Source: Candidatus Dadabacteria bacterium
GTDB lineage: Bacteria > Desulfobacterota_D > UBA1144 > Nemesobacterales > Nemesobacteraceae
DNA: 64,000 nt
Assembly (NCBI GenBank): GCA_951812735.1
Contig: OX638332.1
Location: forward strand, 1,298,508-1,362,507
Direction of reading: 5' to 3'
Below are positions 25,013-34,272 of this stretch, piece after piece (the first letter of the stretch is position 1; each line of letters begins with the position of its first letter). Made by a program: the position numbers and the translations under genes. The notes beneath the pieces were generated by a model. That model ran no database searches. It was not told the DNA's origin and was given only the letters and a program-made list of their open reading frames with translations.

Positions 25013-26332
25013 ATGAAAATAACACGCCTGGGAAAACTGAGGAATCACCTTGGGGACAAGGGGAGTTATGTGATACGCATTGGGGAGGCAGTTGCTAGAG
25101 CCTTGAATATATCGCGTGTTTTTATCGTAGCTGCGGGGCTTTTGCTGGGACTTCTGCTTATGGGAGGGCCTGCAGAGGTCAACACCCAGGAAACCAATGT
25201 CGATGGTGACCTCAGGTTGGTGGACACGACTACCGGTAATGTAGTGAGCCTTGTTGTTGCTGCTGCGCCCTCGGGCAGGCTTGAAATGTTTGATGATGAA
25301 GATGGCGACGGTACCGGGGAATGGAAGGCAATATGCGATGATTACCTGGGAGTGTTGGGAACACAAGAAAAAGGAAACCTTCGGGTAGTCGGTAGGCAGG
25401 AGGCCGAGGTCGCGTGCCGTCAGCTGGGCTACTCGGGAGGTACCCCCATAACTGGGTTGACCTTGCCGGATGATATGGATTACCTGCTTGACAACCTCGA
25501 GTGTGCGGGTTCTGAAGCAAGAATCTTCGGAGAAGGCAAGTGCAGACACCAGCAGCGCGGAGAGCATGATTGTGAGAGCCAGAGAGCTTTTGGCGTCATG
25601 TGTGAAGCTGCCACCTCAAATGACGATGCCGTAGGCAGACTTGCAATCACGGGTGAAACTAAGGTGAGACGGACACTTACCGCGGATCACACGGGTATTA
25701 TCGACGAGGATGGCAAGCCGACTGAGGAAACTTCTTTCAGCTATCAGTGGATCAGGGTTGATAATTACTGGAATGAAATCGAGATTCCCGGCGCGACGTC
25801 CTCCACCTATGTTCTTCAGGATGATGATGAGGAAAACTGGATCAAAGTGAAGCTTATCTTCACGGACGATGCTGGGAATGCGGAGGAGGTCTTCAGCTTT
25901 GAAGAGGGGCCTGTTTACACTGACAAGCCTGACGGTTCCCTCCGGTTAAGGCCACTTAGGCTTAGTTATGATCTTGATTATGGTGCTACGCTCTCCGTGG
26001 ACTCGGATCAATTCACTGGTATGGTCGAGATATTTGATGAGCCGGGCAGGAAATGGAAGGGAGTATGCGATGATGGGGCGGAGGATGAAAACCTGGGGTG
26101 GGGCACGGAAGAAGCGCAAGTAGCATGTCGCCAGCTGGGCTATTCGGGGGGAATTCCGATCACCGAGATAGATGGGACCACTTCTCCGCCGACCTATTTT
26201 CTGCTTGATGGGGTAAAATGCGACGGAACGGAGGAAAAGCTGCTTGATTGTGAACACGCGGAACGTGGAATTCACGATTGCACCTCACTGGAATATGCAG
26301 GCGTCTTTTGTGACGGCCCGGATAGCAATTGA
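25013..26332 (+). CDS. Secreted or anchored protein with two SRCR domains and an Ig-like domain
   Basis: A 439-residue protein with a hydrophobic helix (about 35-52, signal or anchor), SRCR domain 1 (about 66-198), an Ig-like bacterial domain (about 205-303, with SFSYQWIRVDNYW and FTDDAGNAEE) and SRCR domain 2 (about 305-433). Each SRCR copy has the hallmark C-DD, VACRQLGYSGG and HDC...GV.C blocks and six cysteines: 108/135/164/177/187/197 and 352/372/403/413/423/433. SRCR domains are typical of animal innate-immune and cell-surface proteins, where they bind ligands; bacterial copies are uncommon. ATG 25013 lacks a Shine-Dalgarno; GTG 25070, with GGGAG four nt before it, is an alternative start that keeps the hydrophobic segment. 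Confidence 0.85.
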   Translation: MKITRLGKLRNHLGDKGSYVIRIGEAVARALNISRVFIVAAGLLLGLLLMGGPAEVNTQETNVDGDLRLVDTTTGNVVSLVVAAAPSGRLEMFDDEDGDGTGEWKAICDDYLGVLGTQEKGNLRVVGRQEAEVACRQLGYSGGTPITGLTLPDDMDYLLDNLECAGSEARIFGEGKCRHQQRGEHDCESQRAFGVMCEAATSNDDAVGRLAITGETKVRRTLTADHTGIIDEDGKPTEETSFSYQWIRVDNYWNEIEIPGATSSTYVLQDDDEENWIKVKLIFTDDAGNAEEVFSFEEGPVYTDKPDGSLRLRPLRLSYDLDYGATLSVDSDQFTGMVEIFDEPGRKWKGVCDDGAEDENLGWGTEEAQVACRQLGYSGGIPITEIDGTTSPPTYFLLDGVKCDGTEEKLLDCEHAERGIHDCTSLEYAGVFCDGPDSN

Positions 26333-26597
26333 GCTGCTTTTCGACTCTTATAATTCATACTAAGTTCAATCCCTCTACAGAAGTTAGATATTAGGTGCGC
26401 AGATGTCGCCACCGTTGGTATTGATGTAGTGCTGTTGTACAGATCTGTAATGGTTATGCCCTCGCTTTTCCTGTGAGAAGCTTGCCTTAGAAGAGCACCC
26501 CAAAAGCTGGGCGGCATTTTAATTTGGCCGGTGTCTGCGATTTTGTTTTTTGCTTTAACAGTTACGCGAATGTGGTAACATAAAACTTCTTTCCGAT
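26333..26597. other. Gap between the SRCR gene and tRNA-Gln
   Basis: 265 bp with no supported gene. TAACAT preceded by TGTGG (26571-26581) could be an extended -10 for tRNA-Gln. A minus-strand open frame crosses the gap but also runs through the tRNA, so it is not credible. Confidence 0.5.
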
Positions 26598-26671
26598 TGG
26601 GGCGTCGTCTAACGGCAGGACACCGGGTTTTGGTCCCGGTAGTGGGGGTTCGAGTCCTCCCGCCCCAGCCA
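26598..26671 (+). tRNA. tRNA-Gln (TTG anticodon)
   Basis: 74 nt cloverleaf: acceptor TGGGGCG pairs with CGCCCCA, the anticodon stem CCGGG/CCCGG encloses loop TTTTGGT with anticodon TTG, the T arm has GGTTCGAGTCC, and CCA is genomically encoded. It lies 21 bp before the uvrD start. Confidence 0.96.
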
Positions 26672-26692
26672 AAAAAGACGGTTCTAGCGCCC

Positions 26693-28816
26693 GTGCCAAA
26701 GAATTCTCTTAAAGGACTTAACTCTTCCCAAACCGAGGCCGTAAGCCATGGAGAAGGTTCCCTGCTGGTGCTTGCGGGTCCGGGTTCGGGGAAAACCAGG
26801 GTCATAGCCCACCGGATTGCCTACCTGCTGAACGATCTTTCTGTTCCTCCCGGAAATATTCTGGCTGTTACTTTTACCAACAAGGCGGCTGCCGAGATGA
26901 AAAAAAGAGCGGGAGAACTGGCGGGCGATCGGACGAGCGGCATCTGGATCGGCACCTTCCATTCGATCTGTCTTCGGATTCTTAAGATAGAGGTGGATTT
27001 TCTTGAGGGCTATACGAGGGATTTCGTCGTCTACGACCAGAACGATCAGCTCGGTCTCATAAAAAGCTGCATGAAGGAACTTGACTATGGGGAGAACCTT
27101 TTTTCGCCCAAGGGCGTGCTTTCCGAATTTGACGCCGTTGAGAACCGAGGAGACGTGTCTTTCAGGGATGATTTTTACGGTCGCGCCATGAAAGAGCTTT
27201 ATGACTTCTGCAAAAGCGAACTCATAAAGCGAAACGCCATGACGTTTAACGATCTGCTTCGCCTTGCGAACAAACTTCTTTCTGAAAACGAGGGAGTCCG
27301 CTCCCGCTATCAGGACAGGTTTTCTCACGTGCTTGTCGACGAGTATCAGGACACGAACGTTGCTCAGTACCGCTTTGTAAAGACCCTCTCCCAGCGCCAC
27401 CGAAACCTTTTCGTGGTGGGCGATGACAGCCAGTCGATTTACGGGTGGAGAGGAGCCAACATAAACAATATCCTCAACTTCGAGAAAGACTTTCCCGGGG
27501 CAAAGGTTGTGAAGCTTGAACGCAATTACCGCTCAACATCCACCATACTTGGTATAGCGAACTCGGTGGCAAGTAAAAACCTCGGGAGAAAGGAGAAAAA
27601 CCTCTGGACCGAGAATTCAGAGGGAGAAAAAGCCGTGGTTTTCAGGGCTGGCGACAACGCGGATGAGGCGCGGTTTTTGGCGGAGCGGATTTCTCATTTG
27701 GTCAAGTCCGGGGATTTTACCTGGGGTGATGTGGGGGTTTTTTACAGGGCTAACTTTCAGTCAAGAGTGATTGAAGAGGGACTAAGAGCCGGGAGAGTCC
27801 CCTACAGGATAGTGTCGGGAGTCGGCTTTTATCAAAGGGCCGAGATAAAGGACGTGGTTGCCTACCTGCGGCTGATTCAGAATCCAAGAGACGACGTAAG
27901 TTTCGAGAGAATAGTAAATGTTCCACCGAGAAAAATAGGGGGAGCCACGCTTCAGAAGTTGCGCGGGGTTTCGGAAGTGGGTGGATTACCTCTTCTCGAA
28001 GCGATTGAATACTGCCAGGAGCAGAAGCTTCTCTCAAGTCGTGCGCTCGGCGCGCTCTCCCGGTTTCTTGACATCGTAAAGGAGCTTCGCTCGACGGCGG
28101 AAAGCCAGCCTGCGGCTGAGGTGATCAAGGGGCTTGTTGAGCGTACCGGTTATCTGGATTACCTCGGGGAGGATCACCAAAGGGCGGAGAACGTGAAAGA
28201 ACTCTTAAATGCCGCTGAGGGCTTGGGGGATATGATCCTTTCTGATTTTCTCGACCTTGTACTGCTCGCTACAGATGAGGATAGGGAAGACTCCGGAGAG
28301 GAAAAAGTTTCCCTGATGACGATTCACGCGGCCAAGGGGCTTGAGTTCCCCGTGGTGTTCGTGGTCGGGGTAAACGAAGATTTACTTCCCCACTATAGAT
28401 CCGCAGGCACCCTTGAAGGGCTTGAGGAAGAGAGAAGACTTTTCTATGTAGCGATTACCCGCGCCAAGCGCTTGCTTTACCTCAGTTACGCTTCGCAAAA
28501 GGTCGCTTCGGGGGGGACATACGGTGCTCGCGGATCGGTTTTCCTGGATGACCTGCCGCCGGAGCATGTAGTCTATGAATCCCGCAAGAAAAAAATTTCC
28601 GACCGGGATTCTGACCGCTCTGCCGGTTCGTCCTCAACCCCGCGCGAGTCTCGGGATGAAGGTAGAAGCTTAAAACTCGGCCAGAGGGTTACACACCACA
28701 TTTTTGGTCCTGGGGTCATTAAACGGATCAATGGGAAGGGAGGTGAGGCTGTGGTTACGGTTGATTTTTTCGGCGCTGGTGTGAAAAAAATCATTGCGAG
28801 TTATTTTACTGCCTAG
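26693..28816 (+). CDS. pcrA: UvrD/PcrA/Rep family DNA helicase
   Basis: Superfamily 1A 3'-5' helicase (707 residues) acting in nucleotide excision repair, replication restart and removal of RecA. Motifs in order: LNSSQTEAV (Q motif), AGPGSGKTR (Walker A), TFTNKAAAEMKKR, VDEYQDTN (II), VGDDSQSIYGWRGA (III), LERNYRST (IV), LMTIHAAKGLEFPVVFVVG (V) and EERRLFYVAITRAK (VI). The C-terminal LGQRVTHHIFGPGVI...VDFF is the Tudor-like RNA-polymerase-binding region of PcrA/UvrD. GTG 26693 was chosen since homologues begin near LKGLNxxQ; the open frame upstream runs through the tRNA. No Shine-Dalgarno is visible. Confidence 0.94.
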   Translation: MPKNSLKGLNSSQTEAVSHGEGSLLVLAGPGSGKTRVIAHRIAYLLNDLSVPPGNILAVTFTNKAAAEMKKRAGELAGDRTSGIWIGTFHSICLRILKIEVDFLEGYTRDFVVYDQNDQLGLIKSCMKELDYGENLFSPKGVLSEFDAVENRGDVSFRDDFYGRAMKELYDFCKSELIKRNAMTFNDLLRLANKLLSENEGVRSRYQDRFSHVLVDEYQDTNVAQYRFVKTLSQRHRNLFVVGDDSQSIYGWRGANINNILNFEKDFPGAKVVKLERNYRSTSTILGIANSVASKNLGRKEKNLWTENSEGEKAVVFRAGDNADEARFLAERISHLVKSGDFTWGDVGVFYRANFQSRVIEEGLRAGRVPYRIVSGVGFYQRAEIKDVVAYLRLIQNPRDDVSFERIVNVPPRKIGGATLQKLRGVSEVGGLPLLEAIEYCQEQKLLSSRALGALSRFLDIVKELRSTAESQPAAEVIKGLVERTGYLDYLGEDHQRAENVKELLNAAEGLGDMILSDFLDLVLLATDEDREDSGEEKVSLMTIHAAKGLEFPVVFVVGVNEDLLPHYRSAGTLEGLEEERRLFYVAITRAKRLLYLSYASQKVASGGTYGARGSVFLDDLPPEHVVYESRKKKISDRDSDRSAGSSSTPRESRDEGRSLKLGQRVTHHIFGPGVIKRINGKGGEAVVTVDFFGAGVKKIIASYFTA

Positions 28817-30288
28817 GAGAGACAGCTTATGACGAGGTTTTTGGCCCACTCGGGAGAATCTGCCGCGTAGCTCTCGCACCCGGGCTGATCCGAGAAGGGA
28901 TTCTCGAAGATCCTTCTTACTTTTTCTATCTCCGAATAATCTCCCTGTTCCAGAGCCTCCCTTATTGCGGTCTCCATTATATGGTTTCTCAAGATGTACT
29001 TTGGATTGGCGGAATCCATACGCTTTTTTCTCTCGGAGTCAGAAAACGAATTTTCCCTGAGTTCCCCGGCGTACTCACGGAACCACTGCTGCCATCGCTC
29101 CGAAGTTTCGGAGAGTTCCAAGAGCCACGGGTTTTCCCCGAGAGAACCGTCGCGCCTTACATCCGAGATATTTCGAAGGAAGATATGGTAGTCGGTTTCG
29201 AATTCGGCGAGCATCCCGAGAGTCTTTTCGATGAACCGCAGGGATTCTTTTTTTTCCTTTTCAAAACCGAACTTGCGCAGCATGAGCTCTCTGTAGCTCT
29301 CGGAGAACGCCTTGTTGTAGGTCTCAATTACGTTCAGGGCCTGTTCTTCGCCCACGATGCCGTCGAGGCACTTCGTGAATTTCTCGAGGTTCCACCGTGC
29401 GATTGCGGGCTGGTTTCCGTAGCTGTACCTGCCGAAATGGTCCGAGTGGTTTGAGACGTGATCCCTGTCGAATGTCTCGAGGAATCCGTACGGTCCGTAA
29501 TCAATGGTCAGGCCCGTTACGGACATGTTGTCGGTGTTCATTACGCCGTGGGTGAAGCCGAAAGCCTGCCACTTTGCGATCGTGGAAGCCGTTTTTTCGG
29601 CCGTTGCGGACAAAAAGAGCCCGTAGCCCTCCTCTGTCTGGCGGGGAATCTCGGGGTAATGGCAGGCGATTACGTAATCCGCAAGCGTCCGGACGTTTTC
29701 CGGCTCCCCCCGGTGATAAAAGCCTTCAAAGGAACCGAAACGCACGTGAGTTTCCGCGACCCGCAACATCATCGCGGCGGGTTCCTTGGTTTCCCTGTCG
29801 ATTTTCTCAGTGCTCCCCACCACGCAGAGCGCCCTTGTGGACGGAATCCCCAGATGGTGGAGAGCCTCGCTTCCGAGATACTCTCTTATGGAGGATCTGA
29901 GCGTCGCTCTTCCGTCAAAGCCTCTTGAGAATTTTGTGGTTCCGCACCCCTTGAGGTGAAGATCCCATCTGCGGTTGCTCTCGTCGATTATCTGCCCAAG
30001 CAGAAGCGCCCTTCCGTCTCCAAGGTGGGGGTTATAGACCCCGAACTGCCACCCGGCGTAGTACATTGCGAGGGGGTCTGCGCCCGCAAGGGGTTTTTTC
30101 CCGCAGAGATACTCGGCCAGAAGGGGATTTTGTTTTTCGCCGGAGTCTATGCCGAGTTCGTCGGCCAGGTTTTCATTGAACGCAACCACATATGGGCTTT
30201 CAAAGGGGACAGGGTCTTTTTTCTGATAGAACTCTGACGGCAATTCCGCGTAAGCGTTTTCAAAGCGAAGGTTCGTTATTTTCCTCAT
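28813..30288 (-). CDS. selO: Protein adenylyltransferase SelO (YdiU)
   Basis: Pseudokinase-fold enzyme (491 residues) that transfers AMP to proteins in redox control. Conserved SelO blocks are DPLAMYYAGWQFGVYNPHLGDGRALLLG, LHLKGCGTTKFSRGFDGRATLRSSIREYLGSEALHHLGIPSTRAL, FGFTHGVMNTDNMSVTGLTIDYGPYGFLE and RWNLEKF. The extreme C-terminus is VISCLS, so the redox position that is selenocysteine in animals is an ordinary cysteine here, as in most bacteria. It overlaps the convergent helicase gene by 4 bp. Confidence 0.95.
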   Translation of the reverse strand: MRKITNLRFENAYAELPSEFYQKKDPVPFESPYVVAFNENLADELGIDSGEKQNPLLAEYLCGKKPLAGADPLAMYYAGWQFGVYNPHLGDGRALLLGQIIDESNRRWDLHLKGCGTTKFSRGFDGRATLRSSIREYLGSEALHHLGIPSTRALCVVGSTEKIDRETKEPAAMMLRVAETHVRFGSFEGFYHRGEPENVRTLADYVIACHYPEIPRQTEEGYGLFLSATAEKTASTIAKWQAFGFTHGVMNTDNMSVTGLTIDYGPYGFLETFDRDHVSNHSDHFGRYSYGNQPAIARWNLEKFTKCLDGIVGEEQALNVIETYNKAFSESYRELMLRKFGFEKEKKESLRFIEKTLGMLAEFETDYHIFLRNISDVRRDGSLGENPWLLELSETSERWQQWFREYAGELRENSFSDSERKKRMDSANPKYILRNHIMETAIREALEQGDYSEIEKVRRIFENPFSDQPGCESYAADSPEWAKNLVISCLS

Positions 30289-30393
30289 GTCAGGGTGTCT
30301 TCTGCTGCTTCGTTACCAAATTACGGAGGATTGAGAAACCGGGAAAAATTCTCGCACCCGGCCGTGGGATACCCGTCGGTCTCTGTAAATGAA

Positions 30394-30399
30394 GTATAA
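30394..30399 (+). promoter_or_regulatory. Putative -10 box for the DUF2103 gene
   Basis: TATAAT 17 bp before ATG 30417; a start site near 30406 would leave a short leader containing GGAGAG. The -35 region is weak. Confidence 0.35.
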
Positions 30400-30416
30400 T
30401 GTTTTCTGGAGAGAGT

Positions 30417-30701
30417 ATGAAATACAGAAAAAACAAGATAAAAACCGAACATTCGATAATAAAGGGACTTCGCCGTTTCCTTGAAGATAATGTCTCGGGT
30501 CTTGACCACGTGACGGGAATTATTCCCGGGGAGATAAAGGTGGGTCGCGCCACGGGGGAGAATCTTGCGGTGAGCTACAAGTACAACACCCTAAGCGGGG
30601 CCAAGCTCATAGCGAGAAGCGGAACCTCTGTGCAGGAGGTGTTCATTATCACTAAAAATCCCGAGGAGCTGAAAACGGTTATAGAGCTTTCAGGCAAATG
30701 A
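30417..30701 (+). CDS. DUF2103 family predicted metal-binding protein
   Basis: A 94-residue protein matching the DUF2103 pattern: KIKTEHSIIKGLRRFLE near the start, VTGIIPGEIKV, then KYNTLSGAKLIARSGTSVQEVFIITKNPEELK. The family is described as metal-binding, but its role is unknown. ATG 30417 begins MKYRKNKIK like homologues and has GGAG three nt upstream; ATG 30399 would add six residues. It is divergent from selO and convergent with dnaE (12 bp overlap). Confidence 0.8.
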   Translation: MKYRKNKIKTEHSIIKGLRRFLEDNVSGLDHVTGIIPGEIKVGRATGENLAVSYKYNTLSGAKLIARSGTSVQEVFIITKNPEELKTVIELSGK

Positions 30702-33700
30702 GCTTTCCCTGAGGGTCACCGCTCCTTGCCCGAGAAGACCTTCAACGTTTTCTATAAGCTTATCCCCTAAGTCGACCTTGCAGTTTCCGACCCTCAAAAC
30801 GGCCTCTGAGCGGTCAGTTTTAATGTTTATTATCACGGTTGAGTCCCCTGGGAACTTCTCAAGAATTTCTCTCAGGCTGAGTATGTTCTGCTCGCTTGCG
30901 GATTCACGCGCGATACTTATGCAGACGGCGGAATTCGTTCTGGCTTCTTTTAGCGAAGAAATGTCGCTTGCGAGAAGACGCACCTTTTCATCCGAGATCT
31001 CGACCCTTCCTTTTACCACTACCGGCTCGACCTTCTGCTCCAGAAGCACTCGCGATCTCTGCAGGGCGTCGTTAAAAACTATTGCTTCTGTGAACCCGTT
31101 TAGATCTTCGAGGGTAAGATAGCCGATAAAGCTGGTTCCTTTCCTGGTGTTTTTGATTTCGATTGATCTCACCACCCCGGCGATTCTCACCTCAGAACCG
31201 TCTTTTGCCTGCTTTATGGATTCGGTGTCGTGAAGAGGGCTGTATTTTTCAAGCTCCAAAGAGTATTTTTGAAGCGGGTGGGAGGATATGAAGAACCCGA
31301 GCACGTCAAGCTCGTTCTCAAGCCTGGTGCGGTCGTCCCACGGTTCGCTTTCCTCAAGCGTCGGAGCGGACACGGAATTTGGGAGGTCAAACAGCATTCC
31401 CTGCCCGTTTGTCGGCGTGTGATGTTTTATGGAGTTATAGTCGAGCAGAGACTCGCGGGAAGCAAACAACCGCGCCCTGCTCGGTTCGAGGGAATCGAAA
31501 GCGCCCCCCATCACCAGACTTTCAAACGCCTTTTTGTTAATATTTTTCGAATTCACTCTGGCGCAGAAGTCGGTAACGGATTCGAACACCCCGTCTTTTT
31601 CCCTGGCTCTGACTATTTCCTTGATCAGGCTGTTGCCGACGTATTTGATCGCCGTGAACCCGAACAGTATTTTCCCTTCTGAAACCGTGAATCCCGAGCA
31701 GCTGCGGTTTATGTCCGGCTGCAGCACGTCAATTCCGAGTTTTCTGCACTCGGTTATGCCGGAGATCACCTTGTCCATGTTATGTGCCTCGACGGACATG
31801 AAGGCCGCCATGAATTCTGCCGGGTAGTGCGACTTGAGGTAGGCTGTCTGGTAGGTGATCATTGCGTAGGCGGCGCTGTGGCTTTTGTTAAAGGAATATT
31901 CGGCAAACTTCTCCAGGGTATCGAAAAGCTCGGCGGCTTTTTTTGGTTCAATACCTTTTTTCTCCGCTCCCGTGAGAAACCTTTTACGCTGGGCTCTCAT
32001 TTCGCTTGATTTTTTCTTGCCCATCGCCCTCCGGAGAAGGTCCGCTTCCCCCATGGTGAAACCCGCAAGTTCGCTTGCCGTCTGCATTATCTGCTCCTGG
32101 TAAACGAAAAGGCCGTAGGTCTCCCCAAGTATTTCCCGAAGCGCGGGGTGTGGGAAATCTACCTTTCTCCCGTTTTTTCTCTTAGTGAACTCATCCACCA
32201 TGCCGCTGTCGAGGGGCCCTGGACGGTAAAGCGCCAGAGCGGCTGTTATGTCTTCGAAGTCCGCGGGGCGGAGTTTCGCGAGAAGGTCTTTCATCCCCGC
32301 GGATTCAACCTGGAATATTCCCATAGTCGCACCTTCACGCAGCAGGCTGTAGACCTTCGGGTCGTCAAGGGGAATTCTGTTCAGGTCGAATTCTTTTTCG
32401 TTGTTTTTCTGGTTTTCACGAACGTACTTCACTGCCTTGTCGAGAATGGTAAGGGTCTTTAGGCCCAGGAAATCGAATTTCACGTAGCCCAACTTCTCTA
32501 TGGAGCTCATGTCGAACTGGGTTACGACCTCGTTTTTGCTTCCCCTGTAAAGGGGTATGTAGTCGGCCAGCGGTTCGTTCGATATCACTACGCCCGCGGC
32601 GTGAGTCGAAGAATGGCGCACCATGTTCTCAAGCGATCTCGCAAGTTCCACCACTTCGGCGAGTTGCTTGTTCTCGGAAATACGCTTCTTTATTTCTTTT
32701 ACCTTGCTCACGGCCTCCTCTATGCTGAACACTTTTCCCCGGAAAGAGGGAATCATTTTCGAGAGGCGGTCAACTTCCGCATACGGAAGTCCCAGGACTC
32801 TTCCCACGTCCTTTATCACGGCTTTTGAGGACATGGTTCCGAAGGTGCCGATCTGGGCCACCTTGTCCGCCCCGTATTTTTCCGTCACGTATCTTATAAC
32901 TTCGTCCCTGTGCTCCCCGCAGAAATCAACGTCTATGTCGGGCATGCTTATCCTTTCCGGGTTCAGAAACCTCTCGAAAATAAGGTTGTGCCTTATTGGA
33001 TCAAGCGCCGTTATGCCGAGGGCGTATGCGACTAGGCTCCCGGCGGCGCTTCCCCGTCCCGGTCCCACGGGGATGTCGTTTTTCCTGGCGTGGAATATAA
33101 AGTCGGAGACCACCAGGAAATAAGCGGAAAATCCCATTTTGCAGATGATGTCAAGTTCGGAGTGAAGCCGCTTGCGGTAGGTCTCGTGTGCTTCTTCGGG
33201 TATTTCGTTCTCCCTGAGTATTCTCTCAAGGTTTTTATCCGAGATCTCCCGCATGAATTCGTCAAGCGATTTCCCCTCCGGGGGAACGTATTCGGGAAAC
33301 CTGTACCCGTCGTTTTTGAATTCGAAGTCGCAACGCTCGGAAATTCTCACCGCCTCGTCAAGAGCATCCTCAAAACCCCTCATTTCCCCGGACATCTCCT
33401 CTCTTGTCTTCACGTAGAAGTCGTCGCTTTGGAACCTCATTCTTTTCTGGTCGGCCACCATGCTCCCGGTCTGGATGCACAGAAGCGCATCGTGCGACTT
33501 GTAGTCCTCCTTGGTGAGGAAATGGCAATCGTTGGTCGCCGCAAGCTTTATGCCTAGGCGCTCGCCGATTCGTCTGAGTCCCCTGTTGATCCTGCGTTGC
33601 TCCTCAAGGCCGATTGCTTGCACTTCAAGGTAGTAGCGGTCCCCGAATATCTCCTTGTAGATCGACGCGATTTTTGTCTGTTCCTTTAAGTCTTTTTTGA

Positions 33701-34139
33701 AAATCGCCTGGGAAAGTTCGCTGCTCATGCACCCGGAGAGCACTATCAGTCCCTCGTTGTGCTCAGAGAGCATCTCGTGATCCACGCGCGGGCGGCGGTA
33801 AAACCCCTCGAAGTATCCCTTAGTTACGAGTCTTGAGAGATTCCTGTACCCCTGCTCGTTCATGCAAAGCACTGTAAGGTGGTAGTTTTTTCCGTCAGAC
33901 GGCTTTTCAAGCTTAAGTGTCGGGGTTACGTAGAGTTCGCACCCTATTATGGGTTTTACGCCGCGGGCCTTTGCTTTTTCGAAAAACTCGTATGCGCCGA
34001 AGAGGTTTCCGTGGTCGGTACAGGCAACGGCAGGCATGGAATGGCGCTCGGCTCTCTCGATCAGCTCGTCAAACTTTATCGAACCGTCAAGAAGCGAGTA
34101 CTGTGAGTGAAGATGTAGGTGAACGAAGGAGTCTGCCAT
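30690..34139 (-). CDS. dnaE: DNA polymerase III alpha subunit
   Basis: Replicative polymerase catalytic subunit (1,149 residues). The N-terminal PHP domain (FVHLHLHSQYSLLDG, ACTDHGNLFGAYEFF) is followed by the C-family palm with PDIDVDFCGEHRDEVIRYV (catalytic aspartates) and GPGRGSAAGSLVAYALGI, then a tandem helix-hairpin-helix region and an OB-fold near 990-1070 (VRIAGVVRSIEIKNTRKGTSFIGYLTLED). Length and motifs fit the DnaE1 type. The start MADSFVHLHLHS is standard. The OB-fold and tail are intact, so it is likely the main replicase subunit. Confidence 0.96.
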   Translation of the reverse strand: MADSFVHLHLHSQYSLLDGSIKFDELIERAERHSMPAVACTDHGNLFGAYEFFEKAKARGVKPIIGCELYVTPTLKLEKPSDGKNYHLTVLCMNEQGYRNLSRLVTKGYFEGFYRRPRVDHEMLSEHNEGLIVLSGCMSSELSQAIFKKDLKEQTKIASIYKEIFGDRYYLEVQAIGLEEQRRINRGLRRIGERLGIKLAATNDCHFLTKEDYKSHDALLCIQTGSMVADQKRMRFQSDDFYVKTREEMSGEMRGFEDALDEAVRISERCDFEFKNDGYRFPEYVPPEGKSLDEFMREISDKNLERILRENEIPEEAHETYRKRLHSELDIICKMGFSAYFLVVSDFIFHARKNDIPVGPGRGSAAGSLVAYALGITALDPIRHNLIFERFLNPERISMPDIDVDFCGEHRDEVIRYVTEKYGADKVAQIGTFGTMSSKAVIKDVGRVLGLPYAEVDRLSKMIPSFRGKVFSIEEAVSKVKEIKKRISENKQLAEVVELARSLENMVRHSSTHAAGVVISNEPLADYIPLYRGSKNEVVTQFDMSSIEKLGYVKFDFLGLKTLTILDKAVKYVRENQKNNEKEFDLNRIPLDDPKVYSLLREGATMGIFQVESAGMKDLLAKLRPADFEDITAALALYRPGPLDSGMVDEFTKRKNGRKVDFPHPALREILGETYGLFVYQEQIMQTASELAGFTMGEADLLRRAMGKKKSSEMRAQRKRFLTGAEKKGIEPKKAAELFDTLEKFAEYSFNKSHSAAYAMITYQTAYLKSHYPAEFMAAFMSVEAHNMDKVISGITECRKLGIDVLQPDINRSCSGFTVSEGKILFGFTAIKYVGNSLIKEIVRAREKDGVFESVTDFCARVNSKNINKKAFESLVMGGAFDSLEPSRARLFASRESLLDYNSIKHHTPTNGQGMLFDLPNSVSAPTLEESEPWDDRTRLENELDVLGFFISSHPLQKYSLELEKYSPLHDTESIKQAKDGSEVRIAGVVRSIEIKNTRKGTSFIGYLTLEDLNGFTEAIVFNDALQRSRVLLEQKVEPVVVKGRVEISDEKVRLLASDISSLKEARTNSAVCISIARESASEQNILSLREILEKFPGDSTVIINIKTDRSEAVLRVGNCKVDLGDKLIENVEGLLGQGAVTLRESSFA

Positions 34140-34272
34140 CGCGGATTATGTTTTTAAATTATACATTTTCCTTCAGTTTCATCCAGTAACGGGGGAAAAT
34201 GACAACCGGGGCTTAACCAAGTAAACTAGAAAGCTTGGGTGTGAACCAAACGGGTGGTTAAATCTTTACACG

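Noticed and set aside
24818..25567. 249-codon ORF antisense to the first half of the SRCR gene
   Set aside because: The plus-strand frame has clear SRCR cysteine patterns; this one has no motif or ribosome binding site.
26272..26805. 177-codon minus-strand ORF across tRNA-Gln
   Set aside because: Runs through a tRNA and the start of the helicase gene; chance open frame.
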